DNA of 64,000 nt, from NCBI RefSeq assembly GCF_000877395.1, contig NZ_JYFE01000017.1, forward strand, positions 62,001 through 126,000. The letters run 5' to 3'. This document shows positions 51,081 to 59,615 of this stretch, piece by piece; position 1 is the first letter of the stretch, and every line of letters begins with the position of its first letter. The DNA comes from Jannaschia aquimarina (GTDB lineage Bacteria; Pseudomonadota; Alphaproteobacteria; Rhodobacterales; Rhodobacteraceae). The notes below the pieces were generated by a model. It did no database searches. It saw only the letters and a list, made by a program, of their open reading frames with translations, and was not told where the DNA came from. The translations under genes and the position numbers were made by a program.

Positions 51081-52183
51081 CAGATCGCCGCCAAGCCGCG
51101 ACCGATGGCGTCCAGAAGCGGCGCCTGCGGTTCGATCCCGACCGACAGGCGCAGATAGCCCTCTGGCACGGCATCCCCCCAGCGGGCCCGTCGGTCGGCG
51201 CTGGTATGCGTGCTGCCGAAGCTGGTCGCGGACAGGATCGCGCCCGAGGCGGCGATGAAGCGCTCCGCGGCGGCCTTACTCCCGAAATCCGTTCCGATGA
51301 CGAAGCCAGGCGCGCGCATCTGCGTGGCGGCCAATGCGTGGTCGGGGTGATCGGGCCGGCCGGGATAGGTCACGGCGAGATCGGCTGCTGCGAGCCGGGC
51401 CGCGACGGCGGCAGCGTTCGCGCACATCCGTTCGAGACGCAATTCCAGCGTCTCGAGGCTGCGGGACAGAAGCCACGCCTCGAAGGGTCCGGGGATGGAT
51501 CCGGCGAACTTGCGGACATCCGCCAGCCGGTCGTGCAGCGCCTCGTCGCGGGTGGCGACATGGCCGAGGATCAGATCCGAATGCCCTCCGGCGGCCTTGG
51601 TGTCCGAGGCGACGACGATATCGGCGCCCAGTTCCAGTGGCCGTTGCAGGAAGCCGGTGGCGAAGGTGTTGTCCACGGCAAGCAAAGCCCCCGCCTCACG
51701 GGTGCGTGCGGAGAACGCGGCGAGGTCCACGAGATCCAGCGCCGGATTGGATGGTGTCTCGATCATCGCGAGGCGGATGCCGGCCAGGTCGGCGTCGCCC
51801 AGATCGCGGGTCTGAACCTCCACCGTCTCGATGCCCATCCCGGCCAGCATTTCTCCGCCCAGGACACGTGTGTGGAAATAGCCGTCCGCCGGCAACAGGA
51901 TGCGGTCGCCCGCGCGGCAGGTGGCGAGCATCACCGCCGCGATTGCCGCCATGCCGCTGGCGAAAAGAAGCGCGGGCGCGCCTTCGATTTCCGACAGGCG
52001 TCCCTCGCAGGCGGTGACGGTGGGCGTGGCATAGCGCCCGTAGATCGCATCTTGCGCGGGCTGGTCGCCCAGTCGGAACGTCGCGGTCGTGAGCATCGGC
52101 TCCGCAACCGGATCGCCCTCGGCAAGACGGGACGTGCGGTGATGCAGGAGCGCCATGGCGGCGGCTTGGATCGGATCGGTCAT
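51080..52183 (-). CDS. PLP-dependent Cys/Met metabolism enzyme (cystathionine gamma-lyase/synthase family)
   Basis: The 367-residue protein has YGRYATPTV near 48-56, FASGMAAI near 75-82, an Asp in VDNTFAT at D171 and the PLP Lys K196 in SDTKAAGGHSD. This is the Cys/Met PLP family. A Lys followed by AAGGHSD instead of the usual YLGGHSD or YINGHSD marks it as divergent. It may be a C-S lyase or gamma-elimination enzyme. It is first in a two-gene operon with the FAD oxidase. A GCGCGGGG/CCCCGCGC hairpin lies in its leader. Confidence 0.88.
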   Translation of the reverse strand: MTDPIQAAAMALLHHRTSRLAEGDPVAEPMLTTATFRLGDQPAQDAIYGRYATPTVTACEGRLSEIEGAPALLFASGMAAIAAVMLATCRAGDRILLPADGYFHTRVLGGEMLAGMGIETVEVQTRDLGDADLAGIRLAMIETPSNPALDLVDLAAFSARTREAGALLAVDNTFATGFLQRPLELGADIVVASDTKAAGGHSDLILGHVATRDEALHDRLADVRKFAGSIPGPFEAWLLSRSLETLELRLERMCANAAAVAARLAAADLAVTYPGRPDHPDHALAATQMRAPGFVIGTDFGSKAAAERFIAASGAILSATSFGSTHTSADRRARWGDAVPEGYLRLSVGIEPQAPLLDAIGRGLAAI

Positions 52184-52262
52184 GCCTGTCCCTCTAGCGC
52201 GGGGCAGGCCCCCGCGCGAGGGCCTGTTGCCCGGTCGCCGTCCCGCCGCTAGCCTCGCTGCG

Positions 52263-52892
52263 ATGATCCTGGTTTTCGGCGACAGCAATTCCCACGGAAC
52301 ACCGGCGATACGCCGCCGCGGGGACGTGGCCCGCTTTCCCGAAGGCACTCCGTGGCCCGATGTGATGGCGGACCTGTTGGGTGGACGGGTCATCGTCGAG
52401 GGCCAGCCGGGCCGCACGACCGTCCATGACGATCCGGTCGAAGGGGCGCACAAGAACGGTCTGACCGTCCTGCCCGCGCTGCTGGAAAGCCATCGGCCGG
52501 TCGAAATGGTCCTGATCATGCTCGGCACGAACGATTGCAAGGCCCGCTTCGGCCTGCGTGGATGGGACATCGCTGCAGGGATCGGTCGGCTGGCGGAAGT
52601 CATCCTCGCGTCCAATGCGGGGCCGGCCGGCGCTCCGCCAGACGTCATGTTGATCGCGCCGGTCCCCATCGAGGAAGCGGGCGTTCTGGCTGAGATGTAT
52701 CAGGGTGGCCCCGCCCGGTCGCGTGCGATCGCCCCTGCCTTGCGCGCCGAGGCGAAGCGCCTCGGATGCGGCTTTCTGGACGCCGGCCGCCATGCGAGCG
52801 TCGATCCGGTGGACGGGATACACCTGACCGCCGAAGCCCATGCCGCGCTGGGGCGGGCCGCCGCCGAGGCCGTGCGCAATCGACGTGGCTGA
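52263..52892 (+). CDS. SGNH/GDSL hydrolase
   Basis: The protein of 209 residues starts ILVFGDSNSHGT (GDS block with nucleophile Ser), then a Gly in LGGRVIVEGQPGRTT, LGTNDCK (GxND block) and DGIHLTAEAH (DxxH block), the four SGNH elements. This arrangement matches arylesterase/lysophospholipase-like GDSL enzymes with HLT endings. It has no signal peptide. It is divergent from the PLP gene by 79 bases and overlaps the DksA-like gene by 8 bases. Confidence 0.9.
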   Translation: MILVFGDSNSHGTPAIRRRGDVARFPEGTPWPDVMADLLGGRVIVEGQPGRTTVHDDPVEGAHKNGLTVLPALLESHRPVEMVLIMLGTNDCKARFGLRGWDIAAGIGRLAEVILASNAGPAGAPPDVMLIAPVPIEEAGVLAEMYQGGPARSRAIAPALRAEAKRLGCGFLDAGRHASVDPVDGIHLTAEAHAALGRAAAEAVRNRRG

Positions 52893-53208
52893 CTGGCGGG
52901 CCCGACTGCTTGCCGAGCGCGCGTATCTGCTTGCCGCATCCGGGACGACGGCATCCGGCCGCCGCCCTGTGGAACTAGACCAGCAGGCGGTGGGACGCCT
53001 TTCGCGGATGGATGCGATCCGGGATCAGGCGATGGCCACCGGGACAGAGGCACGACGCCGCGCCCGACTTGCCGAGGTGGACAGGGCGCTGGACCGGCTG
53101 GAGACCGGGACGTTCGGACGTTGCCAGGACTGCGAAGAGCCGATCGCGCCGGCGCGCCTCGATCTCGATCCGTGCACGCGTCTTTGCGTCGATTGCGCGC
53201 GGGGCTGA
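52885..53208 (+). CDS. DksA/TraR-family C4 zinc-finger protein
   Basis: The 107-residue protein has a helical N-terminal part and a zinc finger with C80-x2-C83 (GRCQDCEEPI) and C101-x2-C104 (RLCVDC) as in TraR/DksA proteins. It would bind in the RNA polymerase secondary channel and alter transcription, perhaps without needing ppGpp. It starts at a GTG inside the end of the GDSL gene; no ATG fits. The coiled-coil tip Asp pair of DksA is not obvious. Confidence 0.8.
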   Translation: MADWRARLLAERAYLLAASGTTASGRRPVELDQQAVGRLSRMDAIRDQAMATGTEARRRARLAEVDRALDRLETGTFGRCQDCEEPIAPARLDLDPCTRLCVDCARG

Positions 53209-53271
53209 AGACAGGTCTTTCAAACCTGCGGATATCCGACTAACTTGGTCGGGATTAGAGGGGATAGGCCG

Positions 53272-53700
53272 ATGCAAGCAGTCCGCGCTCTTCACACAGA
53301 CCCGACCGGCGACAGCCCGCCGGATCTCCTCGTCCTTCTGAGGCGCGCCGCCCTCGAATGCCGGGCCTCGGCGCGGCTCGACACGGCGCGCGCCTGCGCG
53401 CTCTTCGATCCCGAAAGCAAGGCAGACGAGATTGCACGCCTTTTAGCCCGCGCCTTGCCGCAGGCGATGCATGTCCGTCCGCGATTTCACGCCACCGAGG
53501 CGTCCGCGCGCAGCTTCGACGAACGCTGGATCCTCGCCATCGCCGATGCCATCGCCCGGAGGGACATCGATTCCGAGCGGTTCCTTCTGTCGCGGCGCAC
53601 CACGCCGCTCGGCGGGACAGCCATTTCGCTTCTGATGCGGGGTTTTCTGGACCGCCTGCCTCGCGAAGCGCATCGCCGATCGGAGCTTGCAGTTTCTTAG
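53272..53700 (+). CDS. Hypothetical protein, conserved-looking
   Basis: This 142-residue frame begins MQAVRALHT after a GAGGGG ribosome site. It is rich in Arg and Ala and mainly helical, with no membrane segment, signal or Cys cluster. I do not recognise it. Its TAG stop lies within an Irr box that belongs to the next gene. GC-rich codon use matches its neighbours, so it is probably real. Confidence 0.6.
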   Translation: MQAVRALHTDPTGDSPPDLLVLLRRAALECRASARLDTARACALFDPESKADEIARLLARALPQAMHVRPRFHATEASARSFDERWILAIADAIARRDIDSERFLLSRRTTPLGGTAISLLMRGFLDRLPREAHRRSELAVS

Positions 53701-53712
53701 AACAGTTCTAAA
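53696..53712 (+). promoter_or_regulatory. Irr-box (iron control element) upstream of dps
   Basis: CTTAGAACAGTTCTAAA contains the perfect palindrome TTAGAAC-A-GTTCTAA (53697-53711) and fits the ICE consensus TTTAGAA-N3-TTCTAAA bound by Irr in alphaproteobacteria. It lies 60 bases before the dps start. Confidence 0.75.
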
Positions 53713-53772
53713 CTAATCGAAGCCAGCCAGCAGCCGCCAGCCCGCCATTCTTCATCACCGGAGGGATATCCC

Positions 53773-54243
53773 ATGGCTCAAACCGCTTCCGACCTGACAC
53801 CCGACGCCGCGACCGAAATCGCCGAGGCTCTGAATCAGGCCGTCGCCGAGACCGTCGTGACCACGATGCTCGCCCAGAATTACCATTGGAATGTGACCGG
53901 CATGTCGTTCGGGCCGTTGCACGAGCTGTTCCAGCAGATCTACGAGGACCATTTCGTCGGTCAGGACGACCTTGCGGAACGCATCCGCGCGATCGGAGAG
54001 ATCGCGGAAGGCAAGCTGGCCGGCCATCTGGACCGGTCGAAGGTCCAGGAAGGCGACGAGACCGCGTCCGACAAAGAGATGATCCGCCATCTGGCCGAGG
54101 CGCAGGAGACGATCGGCGCGACACTTGCCGGTCTCTCGGAAGTCGCCGCGAAGCATGGCGACATCCGGACCGAGGATCTGGCCATCGAACGCGGCCGTAT
54201 CCACGACAAGTTCGCCTGGATGCTGCGCGCCCACTTGCGCTGA
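53773..54243 (+). CDS. dps: Dps DNA-protection ferritin
   Basis: The 156-residue protein has the Dps ferroxidase layout: H38 in NYHWNVTG, H50 in PLHELFQQIYEDHF and Asp/Glu at 65-69 in DDLAERIRAIGE. It oxidises iron with hydrogen peroxide, stores it and shields DNA. CCGGAGGGATA precedes the ATG. The Irr box upstream implies repression when iron is scarce, a known pattern for storage genes in this group. Confidence 0.95.
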   Translation: MAQTASDLTPDAATEIAEALNQAVAETVVTTMLAQNYHWNVTGMSFGPLHELFQQIYEDHFVGQDDLAERIRAIGEIAEGKLAGHLDRSKVQEGDETASDKEMIRHLAEAQETIGATLAGLSEVAAKHGDIRTEDLAIERGRIHDKFAWMLRAHLR

Positions 54244-54334
54244 GCCCATCGTGGCGGGCCTGCGGTCGGGGGTGGCCCCCGCAGCCGGGCCCGTGCCATG
54301 ACACGGTCGTTCCCGTCCGAGGTGAGACCGACCC

Positions 54335-56002
54335 CTGTCCGATAGCATCACACAGACCCCACGAGGCGACGGCCCCGCGCACAGGCGGGTCGTCCCCCGT
54401 TCGCTCGCCTTCGCGGCGGGATGCGTCGCGGTCATTTGCGCGTTGCCCCATCTCGGCGTCCTGCTCGCGGCGCTGGGTGGAAACCTTGAGACCGTCACTC
54501 AGTTGGCGACCACGGTTCTGCCGGCCTATGCGGGTGCGACACTTGCGCTGATCGTGCTGGTGGGGCTTGGGACGCTGGTGCTTGGCGCGGTGACCGCCTG
54601 GCTGGTCACGGCATGCGATTTCCCGGGCCGCCGCTGGCTGGAGCCCGCGCTGGTCCTGCCGCTCGCCTTCCCGGGATACGTGCTGGCCTATGCCTATACC
54701 CACCTGCTGGACCATCCGGGCATCGTTCAGACCAGCTTGCGCGACCTGACGGGCTGGGGGCCGCGCGACTACTGGTTTCCCGAGATCCGGTCGCTGGGCG
54801 GTGCGGCGCTGATGCTGACGCTCGTGCTTTATCCCTATGTCTATCTGCTGGCCCGGTCGGCCTTCGTGCTGCAGGGACAGGGCCCGTACCACGTCGCGCG
54901 ATCCCTTGGCCGTGGCCCCTGGAGTGCATTCGCGACCGCCGCCCTGCCGATGGCACGGCCTGCGGTGGCCGCCGGTGTGCTGCTCGTCTCGATGGAGGTG
55001 ATCGCCGATTTCGGCACCGTTGCCTTCTTCGGCGTGCAGACCTTCGCCACGGGGATCTATACGGCGTGGTTCACGCTCGCGGACCGGGCGGCGGCGGCGC
55101 AGCTCGCGCTTGGCCTTCTCGCATTCGCCCTCTTGCTGGCGCTGCTGGAACGGGGCAGCCGGGGCGAGGCGACCTATGCCTCGCGCGCCCGGCACGTCGA
55201 GGCCCGTGCACGGCTGCGGGGCTGGAAGGCGGCGCTCGCCACGGTGGCCTGCGGCCTGCCGGTCCTGCTTGGCGTCGCGGTGCCGGTCCTGACGCTGGCG
55301 GTCATGGCCGCAGGGTCCGAGCAGGATCTGACGTCCCGCCGCTATGTCGGGTTCCTGACCAACACGGTGACGCTCGCGACCATAGCCGCCATCGTCACCG
55401 TGGCGGCCGCGCTGCTCCTGGGGACGTTGGCACGGGTCGCCCCGGGGCGGGCGTCCGGCGCGGCCCTGTCCATAGGCCGATTGGGCTACGCCGTACCCGG
55501 AGGCGTGATCGCGGTGGGCCTGCTCGTCCCCTTCGCCGCCTTCGACAACGGGCTGGACCGGCTGATGGAGGCGCGGTTCGGGATCGACACCGGCCTCCTG
55601 GTCACCGGGTCGATCTGGCTCTTGGTCGCGGCCTACATGATCCGGTTCCTCGCAGCGGCGATCGGCGCCTACGAGGGCGGGCTCGCCACGGTGACGCGGA
55701 ACACGGACTCCGCTGCGCGGGTACTCGGACGGGGCGTCTGGGGCACGGTGCGCGACGTGCATGTTCCGACCCTCGTGCCCAGTCTCATGACGGCGGCCCT
55801 GATCGTCTTCGTCGACGTGGCCAAGGAACTGCCGGCCACGCTGATCATGCGCCCTTTCAACTACGACACGCTCGCGGTTCAGGCCTATCGGCTGGCCTCG
55901 GACGAACGGCTCCAGGGCGCCGCCGTGCCGAGCCTCGTCATCGTGGCGGTCGGCCTGATCCCGGTGCTGATCCTGTGCCGCCGGATCGGACGGACTCGCT
56001 AG
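54335..56002 (+). CDS. Fe(3+) ABC transporter permease (FbpB/AfuB type)
   Basis: The protein of about 555 residues is a fused two-domain permease with about 12 membrane segments. It has two EAA-like loops, the first near ARSLGRGPWSAFATAALPMARP and the second near ARVLGRGVWGTVRDVHVPTLVP, and the FbpB-type ends LPATLIMRPFNYDTLA and QAYRLASDERL. No ATG, GTG or TTG before 54443 keeps the first membrane helix. A CTG at 54335, 9 bases after AGGTGA, does, so an unusual CTG start is proposed. The binding protein and ATPase are not in the window. Confidence 0.85.
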   Translation: MSDSITQTPRGDGPAHRRVVPRSLAFAAGCVAVICALPHLGVLLAALGGNLETVTQLATTVLPAYAGATLALIVLVGLGTLVLGAVTAWLVTACDFPGRRWLEPALVLPLAFPGYVLAYAYTHLLDHPGIVQTSLRDLTGWGPRDYWFPEIRSLGGAALMLTLVLYPYVYLLARSAFVLQGQGPYHVARSLGRGPWSAFATAALPMARPAVAAGVLLVSMEVIADFGTVAFFGVQTFATGIYTAWFTLADRAAAAQLALGLLAFALLLALLERGSRGEATYASRARHVEARARLRGWKAALATVACGLPVLLGVAVPVLTLAVMAAGSEQDLTSRRYVGFLTNTVTLATIAAIVTVAAALLLGTLARVAPGRASGAALSIGRLGYAVPGGVIAVGLLVPFAAFDNGLDRLMEARFGIDTGLLVTGSIWLLVAAYMIRFLAAAIGAYEGGLATVTRNTDSAARVLGRGVWGTVRDVHVPTLVPSLMTAALIVFVDVAKELPATLIMRPFNYDTLAVQAYRLASDERLQGAAVPSLVIVAVGLIPVLILCRRIGRTR

Positions 56003-56170
56003 GCGAGGGTCCTGCCGGACTCCGCGGTCGATCGCACGAAATGCTGCGCTGACCGTCTGCCGGAGTCGGTCGGACGAGACCCGCCAGCCATCGCCCGAAG
56101 CGCCACTCGGGCCGTCATGACCGATCAGTCAAGGTCTTCGTACACCCGTTCGCGGCGGGGCCCCATCCGA

Positions 56171-57610
56171 TCAGGGCTTCCGCGCCCGACGCGCCAGGGC
56201 CATGCGTGCGAGTTCACGGAGAACGCTTCTGCTGCGGAAGGCCGCAATCAGGAAGGCTGCGCCAAGCAGCCCGCCGGCGGCAACCGGGCTCAACGCCGCC
56301 GTCGCGCCTGCGGTGAGGGCAATGACTGCCGCGACGATCAGCACGACCTGCATCCGGTCCACGGGGATAAGCCCAGTCAGACGCCATGCCAGCGTCGCGC
56401 TCGCGACGTTGATCACACCCTGCGTCAGGGCAGCGGCCGTCGCCGCGCCGACCGCCCCGAAGCGTGGAATGAGGAGGAAGTTGAGCGCGACGAGAAGGAC
56501 AAGCCCGCCGACGCGGAGCAGGGCGGACCAGCCCACCTCTCCGTGCATCGCCAGATAGGCGGCATGCAATCCCAGCCCGGTATTCAGCACGAACCCGAGG
56601 GTCACGAGCAGGAGCACCGAGTAGGCCTGTTCGAAAGCGCCGAAGAGCGACAGGATCGGCATCCCGCTTAGCGTGAAGAGGGTCGCCGCCGCCAAGGCGG
56701 CCGCGAATCCGGCGTCGCGGGTACGGGCGAATTCGCGCAAGGCCGCGGCGGTATCGCCTGCCGCGATCCATCTTCGCGTGCGGGGCATGAAGGTGGGCTT
56801 CAACGATTGCCGACCCTGATCCGCGATGGCTGCGATGCGGGCGGCTATGGCGTAGTCGGCGGTCGCGGCCCCGGTGGCGAGCAGACCCATCATGACCAGA
56901 TCCACTTGCCGCCCACTCTCCTGCGCGAGGCGGATCGTGACGAATTGAATGCCTTTCGTGAAATCGCCCCCGTTCAAGCGCCGGGGCGCGCGTCGGGTCC
57001 GCCCCCGCGCCTGCCAGATCAGCAGCGCGACCGGGACGGTGGCCCCGAGGACAGCAGCCGCCGCGACGCCGGATGCACCGAACCCCGCCAGCAGGACCAC
57101 CGCGAAGAACAGGCACCTGGACAGGTCTCCGATGCCGGGCATCGCAGCGGCGAAGGCGACGCGATGGTTTGCCTGGTACCAGGAATGGAGCACCATTCCC
57201 GCCGTGAATGGCACGGCCGACAAGGCCAGCGCCGGCAACCAGAACCGGGCCTCTGGCATCAGGCCCATCGAAACGAATGGCTCGGCCGTGACCGCCATGA
57301 GCGCCCCGAGCGCCCCGGCGACGGCGGTGCAGATCAGCGTCACCCGAAGCGCGAGGCCGCCCCCGCGCAGCCATCGGGACGACGGTTCGATCCCGGCCAC
57401 CCGCAGCATGAGGGCGCGGTCGAGGCCGAGCGTCGCCAGCACGCTCACAAGCGTGACGACCGCCATCGCGAAGGCATAGCCTCCGAACATCTCCTTGGAG
57501 AGGATCTGCGTCAGCAGCAGGAGCGAGGCGAAGCCCGCAACGCTGCTTGCCACCGTTCCGCCAGCGACGCCGACCGCACCGGCAAGGTAGGCTGAAGCCG
57601 GTGCACGCAT
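56171..57610 (-). CDS. Polysaccharide flippase (Wzx/MATE-like membrane protein)
   Basis: The 479-residue protein has about 12-14 hydrophobic segments and the start GGTVASSVAGFASLLLLTQILSKEMFGGYAFAMAVV, typical of the polysaccharide biosynthesis (Wzx/RfbX) family. It would flip lipid-linked sugars across the inner membrane. No glycosyltransferase or Wzy polymerase gene is adjacent, so it is an orphan. No clear ribosome site was identified. Confidence 0.85.
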   Translation of the reverse strand: MRAPASAYLAGAVGVAGGTVASSVAGFASLLLLTQILSKEMFGGYAFAMAVVTLVSVLATLGLDRALMLRVAGIEPSSRWLRGGGLALRVTLICTAVAGALGALMAVTAEPFVSMGLMPEARFWLPALALSAVPFTAGMVLHSWYQANHRVAFAAAMPGIGDLSRCLFFAVVLLAGFGASGVAAAAVLGATVPVALLIWQARGRTRRAPRRLNGGDFTKGIQFVTIRLAQESGRQVDLVMMGLLATGAATADYAIAARIAAIADQGRQSLKPTFMPRTRRWIAAGDTAAALREFARTRDAGFAAALAAATLFTLSGMPILSLFGAFEQAYSVLLLVTLGFVLNTGLGLHAAYLAMHGEVGWSALLRVGGLVLLVALNFLLIPRFGAVGAATAAALTQGVINVASATLAWRLTGLIPVDRMQVVLIVAAVIALTAGATAALSPVAAGGLLGAAFLIAAFRSRSVLRELARMALARRARKP

Positions 57611-58218
57611 CGACGTCTAGACCATATCCCTGACGAAACGTGCCCGCATCGGTGTGGCACCCGGCTTTCGCGGAAGCGCGAGGCTTGAGAAGGCGGGCGA
57701 GGAGCAGGCTCCGAAGCCATGGACGACCGGCCCCGCGACGGAAGGAGACCTCAGATCGAAGGCCGTCCCGATCGGAGCAATGACGCCGCGCCATGCGATG
57801 GTGATCATCCGAGTGGTGCCCACGAGAGGCGCATTGTCCATCGCCACCTGCATTTCGGACGGGACAAGGTCAGCGCGGGACGCTGGGATTTGCTCAGGAT
57901 GCGGTTCCAGACGGACGGCACGGGATCCTCGCCGGACAATCAACCAACGGCTAACAGATCGCGTTCGGTGCGGCCATGCCGGTCATGCCCCGGCAACGCA
58001 TTGTCCACGACGCTGTGCCCGAGCCGGCCGCACCTCGCCGCGGCGCGATTGAATGACTGGGCCGCGTCACCGGCCTGGCAGGAGGCATATCGCCCGGAGC
58101 GCGGGTCTGATGCGGCAACCGGAACGCGCTCGCCGTCGCCTTCGGAGTTTTCGGCGGGTCTGTGGATGTCGTGGGGATCGACCTGGTCCCGCGCGGGACA
58201 CGGTGGACGGACGGGGTC
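57611..58218 (+). other. 608-base intergenic region, no supported gene
   Basis: This region separates the flippase start from the end of cbiZ. An open frame on the minus strand (57617-57943, 108 codons) and several on the plus strand lack a recognisable domain or ribosome site. I see no riboswitch, tRNA or repeat in it. It could hold decayed genes or regulatory sequence for the flippase. Confidence 0.5.
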
Positions 58219-58869
58219 TCATCGCGTCTGGCCGCCGGTCTCCTCCATCCATCGCGACACGCCTGCACGCACGGCCCTCAGGACGGCTTGGCCCAACGCT
58301 TCGCCGGCGGCCGTGTGTTTGCCCGCGTGCCGGCAGGACCCTTCGGGCGCCGCCACCGCGATGCAGTCCGTTCCCGTGCCGGTCGCAGGACCGCCGGGCA
58401 GGTCCAATCCGGCCTCCAGAACTGCCAGCGTGCGGGCTTCGGCCGCGAGCGTGAGAGCTTCGATCAGGGCTTCGGATGCGAGAGGCAACGAAAGCCGGAC
58501 GGCGAGGTTGATCGTGCCGACGCTCGCCATGGCGAGGCGGCGGGTGCCGATCCGCTCGGCATTGCTCAGGCCGACCGTGGCGACGGCATCGGCGCGGACA
58601 CCCTCGACCTCTGCCCGTGCCACCCGATGCGCATCCAGGGAGCGGGAAGTCAGAAAGCAGACCGAATCCGCGGCCTGCCGCGCCCTCAGCCAGCCTTTGA
58701 GCGCGGCATAGGCGTCGAAATCCTCCGGCAGATCGGCATCCCGGACTTCGCGCCAGAGGATGCGTGATGCCGTCACGAAGCCCGGGCGATGCGGCGCGAA
58801 GGAGAGGACCCGCATCTCTTGTCCCAGATCCATGTCCAGCCAAGGGGGGGAGAGGGCCGGGCGGATCAC
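58219..58869 (-). CDS. cbiZ: Adenosylcobinamide amidohydrolase
   Basis: The 216-residue protein shows CbiZ features: HRPGFVTASRILWREVRD near the start, then CFLTSR and VATVGLSNAERIG, GTINLAVRLSLPLASEALIEA and a terminal ATGTGTDCIAVAAPEG. CbiZ cleaves the aminopropanol-nucleotide loop from adenosylated corrinoids so they can be rebuilt as cobalamin with the cell's own lower ligand. It starts at a GTG that overlaps the btuD stop as GTGA, so it is the last gene of the btuBFCD-cbiZ operon. Confidence 0.88.
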   Translation of the reverse strand: MIRPALSPPWLDMDLGQEMRVLSFAPHRPGFVTASRILWREVRDADLPEDFDAYAALKGWLRARQAADSVCFLTSRSLDAHRVARAEVEGVRADAVATVGLSNAERIGTRRLAMASVGTINLAVRLSLPLASEALIEALTLAAEARTLAVLEAGLDLPGGPATGTGTDCIAVAAPEGSCRHAGKHTAAGEALGQAVLRAVRAGVSRWMEETGGQTR

Positions 58870-59615
58870 GGCGCGACCCCGTGGGCGTCGAGCAGAGGTC
58901 CGTGAGGGGTATCGACGATCTGCGCCTCGAGGCCGAACGCATCCCGCAGCAGGTCTGGCGTCAGGATCTCCTCCGGTGGGCCGTCCGCCGTCACGCCACC
59001 GCCGGACAGGACGATCAACCGCGTGCAATACCGCGCCGCCAATGCGAGGTCGTGCATCGAGACGACGATCCCGCGCCCTTCCCGTGCGAGATCGCGCAAG
59101 AGACGCATGACCGCGATCTGGTGCGCCGGATCGAGCCCCGCCATCGGTTCGTCGGCCAGCAGCAGCGGCGCATCCTGCGCAAGGGCGCGGGCCAACAGGA
59201 CACGCGCCGTTTCTCCGCCCGACAAGCGCGTGGCGGCGCGGCGGCGGAACGGGTCGAGGCCCAGCCGGGTCAGCGCATGATCGACGGCGGCGCGGCCGGT
59301 TTCGGTCCTGCCGTCGCCATGCGGCATCCGGCCGAGTGCGACCACCTCTTCGACGGCGACGGGCCAGGCCACGGCCCGGCCTTGCGGCATCCATGCGGCC
59401 GCGCGGGCGCGGGCAGAGGGCGGCAGCGCCGCGAGGCTCGAAAGCCCCTCATGCGGGACAAGCCCGAGTGCTGCGCGCAGCAGGGTCGTCTTGCCCGACC
59501 CGTTCGCGCCCAGCAGACCCACCAACTCCTGGGGGCCGACGGTGAGAGAGACGTCCGAGAGCACCCGCCGCCCGCGGAGTGTGACCCCGATCCCGTCGAG
59601 CGTCAGCAGGCTCAT
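58866..59615 (-). CDS. btuD: Cobalamin ABC transporter ATP-binding protein
   Basis: The 249-residue ATPase has Walker A GANGSGKTT at 36-44, signature LSGGETARVLLARA, Walker B PLLLADEPMAGLDP and the switch His in VSMHDLALAARY. It is of the BtuD/FecE type. Its start overlaps the btuC stop as ATGA and its stop overlaps cbiZ. Confidence 0.93.
   Translation of the reverse strand: MSLLTLDGIGVTLRGRRVLSDVSLTVGPQELVGLLGANGSGKTTLLRAALGLVPHEGLSSLAALPPSARARAAAWMPQGRAVAWPVAVEEVVALGRMPHGDGRTETGRAAVDHALTRLGLDPFRRRAATRLSGGETARVLLARALAQDAPLLLADEPMAGLDPAHQIAVMRLLRDLAREGRGIVVSMHDLALAARYCTRLIVLSGGGVTADGPPEEILTPDLLRDAFGLEAQIVDTPHGPLLDAHGVAP

Noticed and set aside
53708-55762. A 684-codon minus-strand frame opposite dps and the iron permease
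   Set aside because: Gln/Arg/Gly-rich low-complexity shadow with no fold.
54443-56002. TTG at 54443 as the start of the iron permease
   Set aside because: It cuts off the first membrane helix and has no ribosome site.
57617-57943. A 108-codon minus-strand frame
   Set aside because: No domain, no ribosome site and atypical composition; kept only as part of an unannotated gap.
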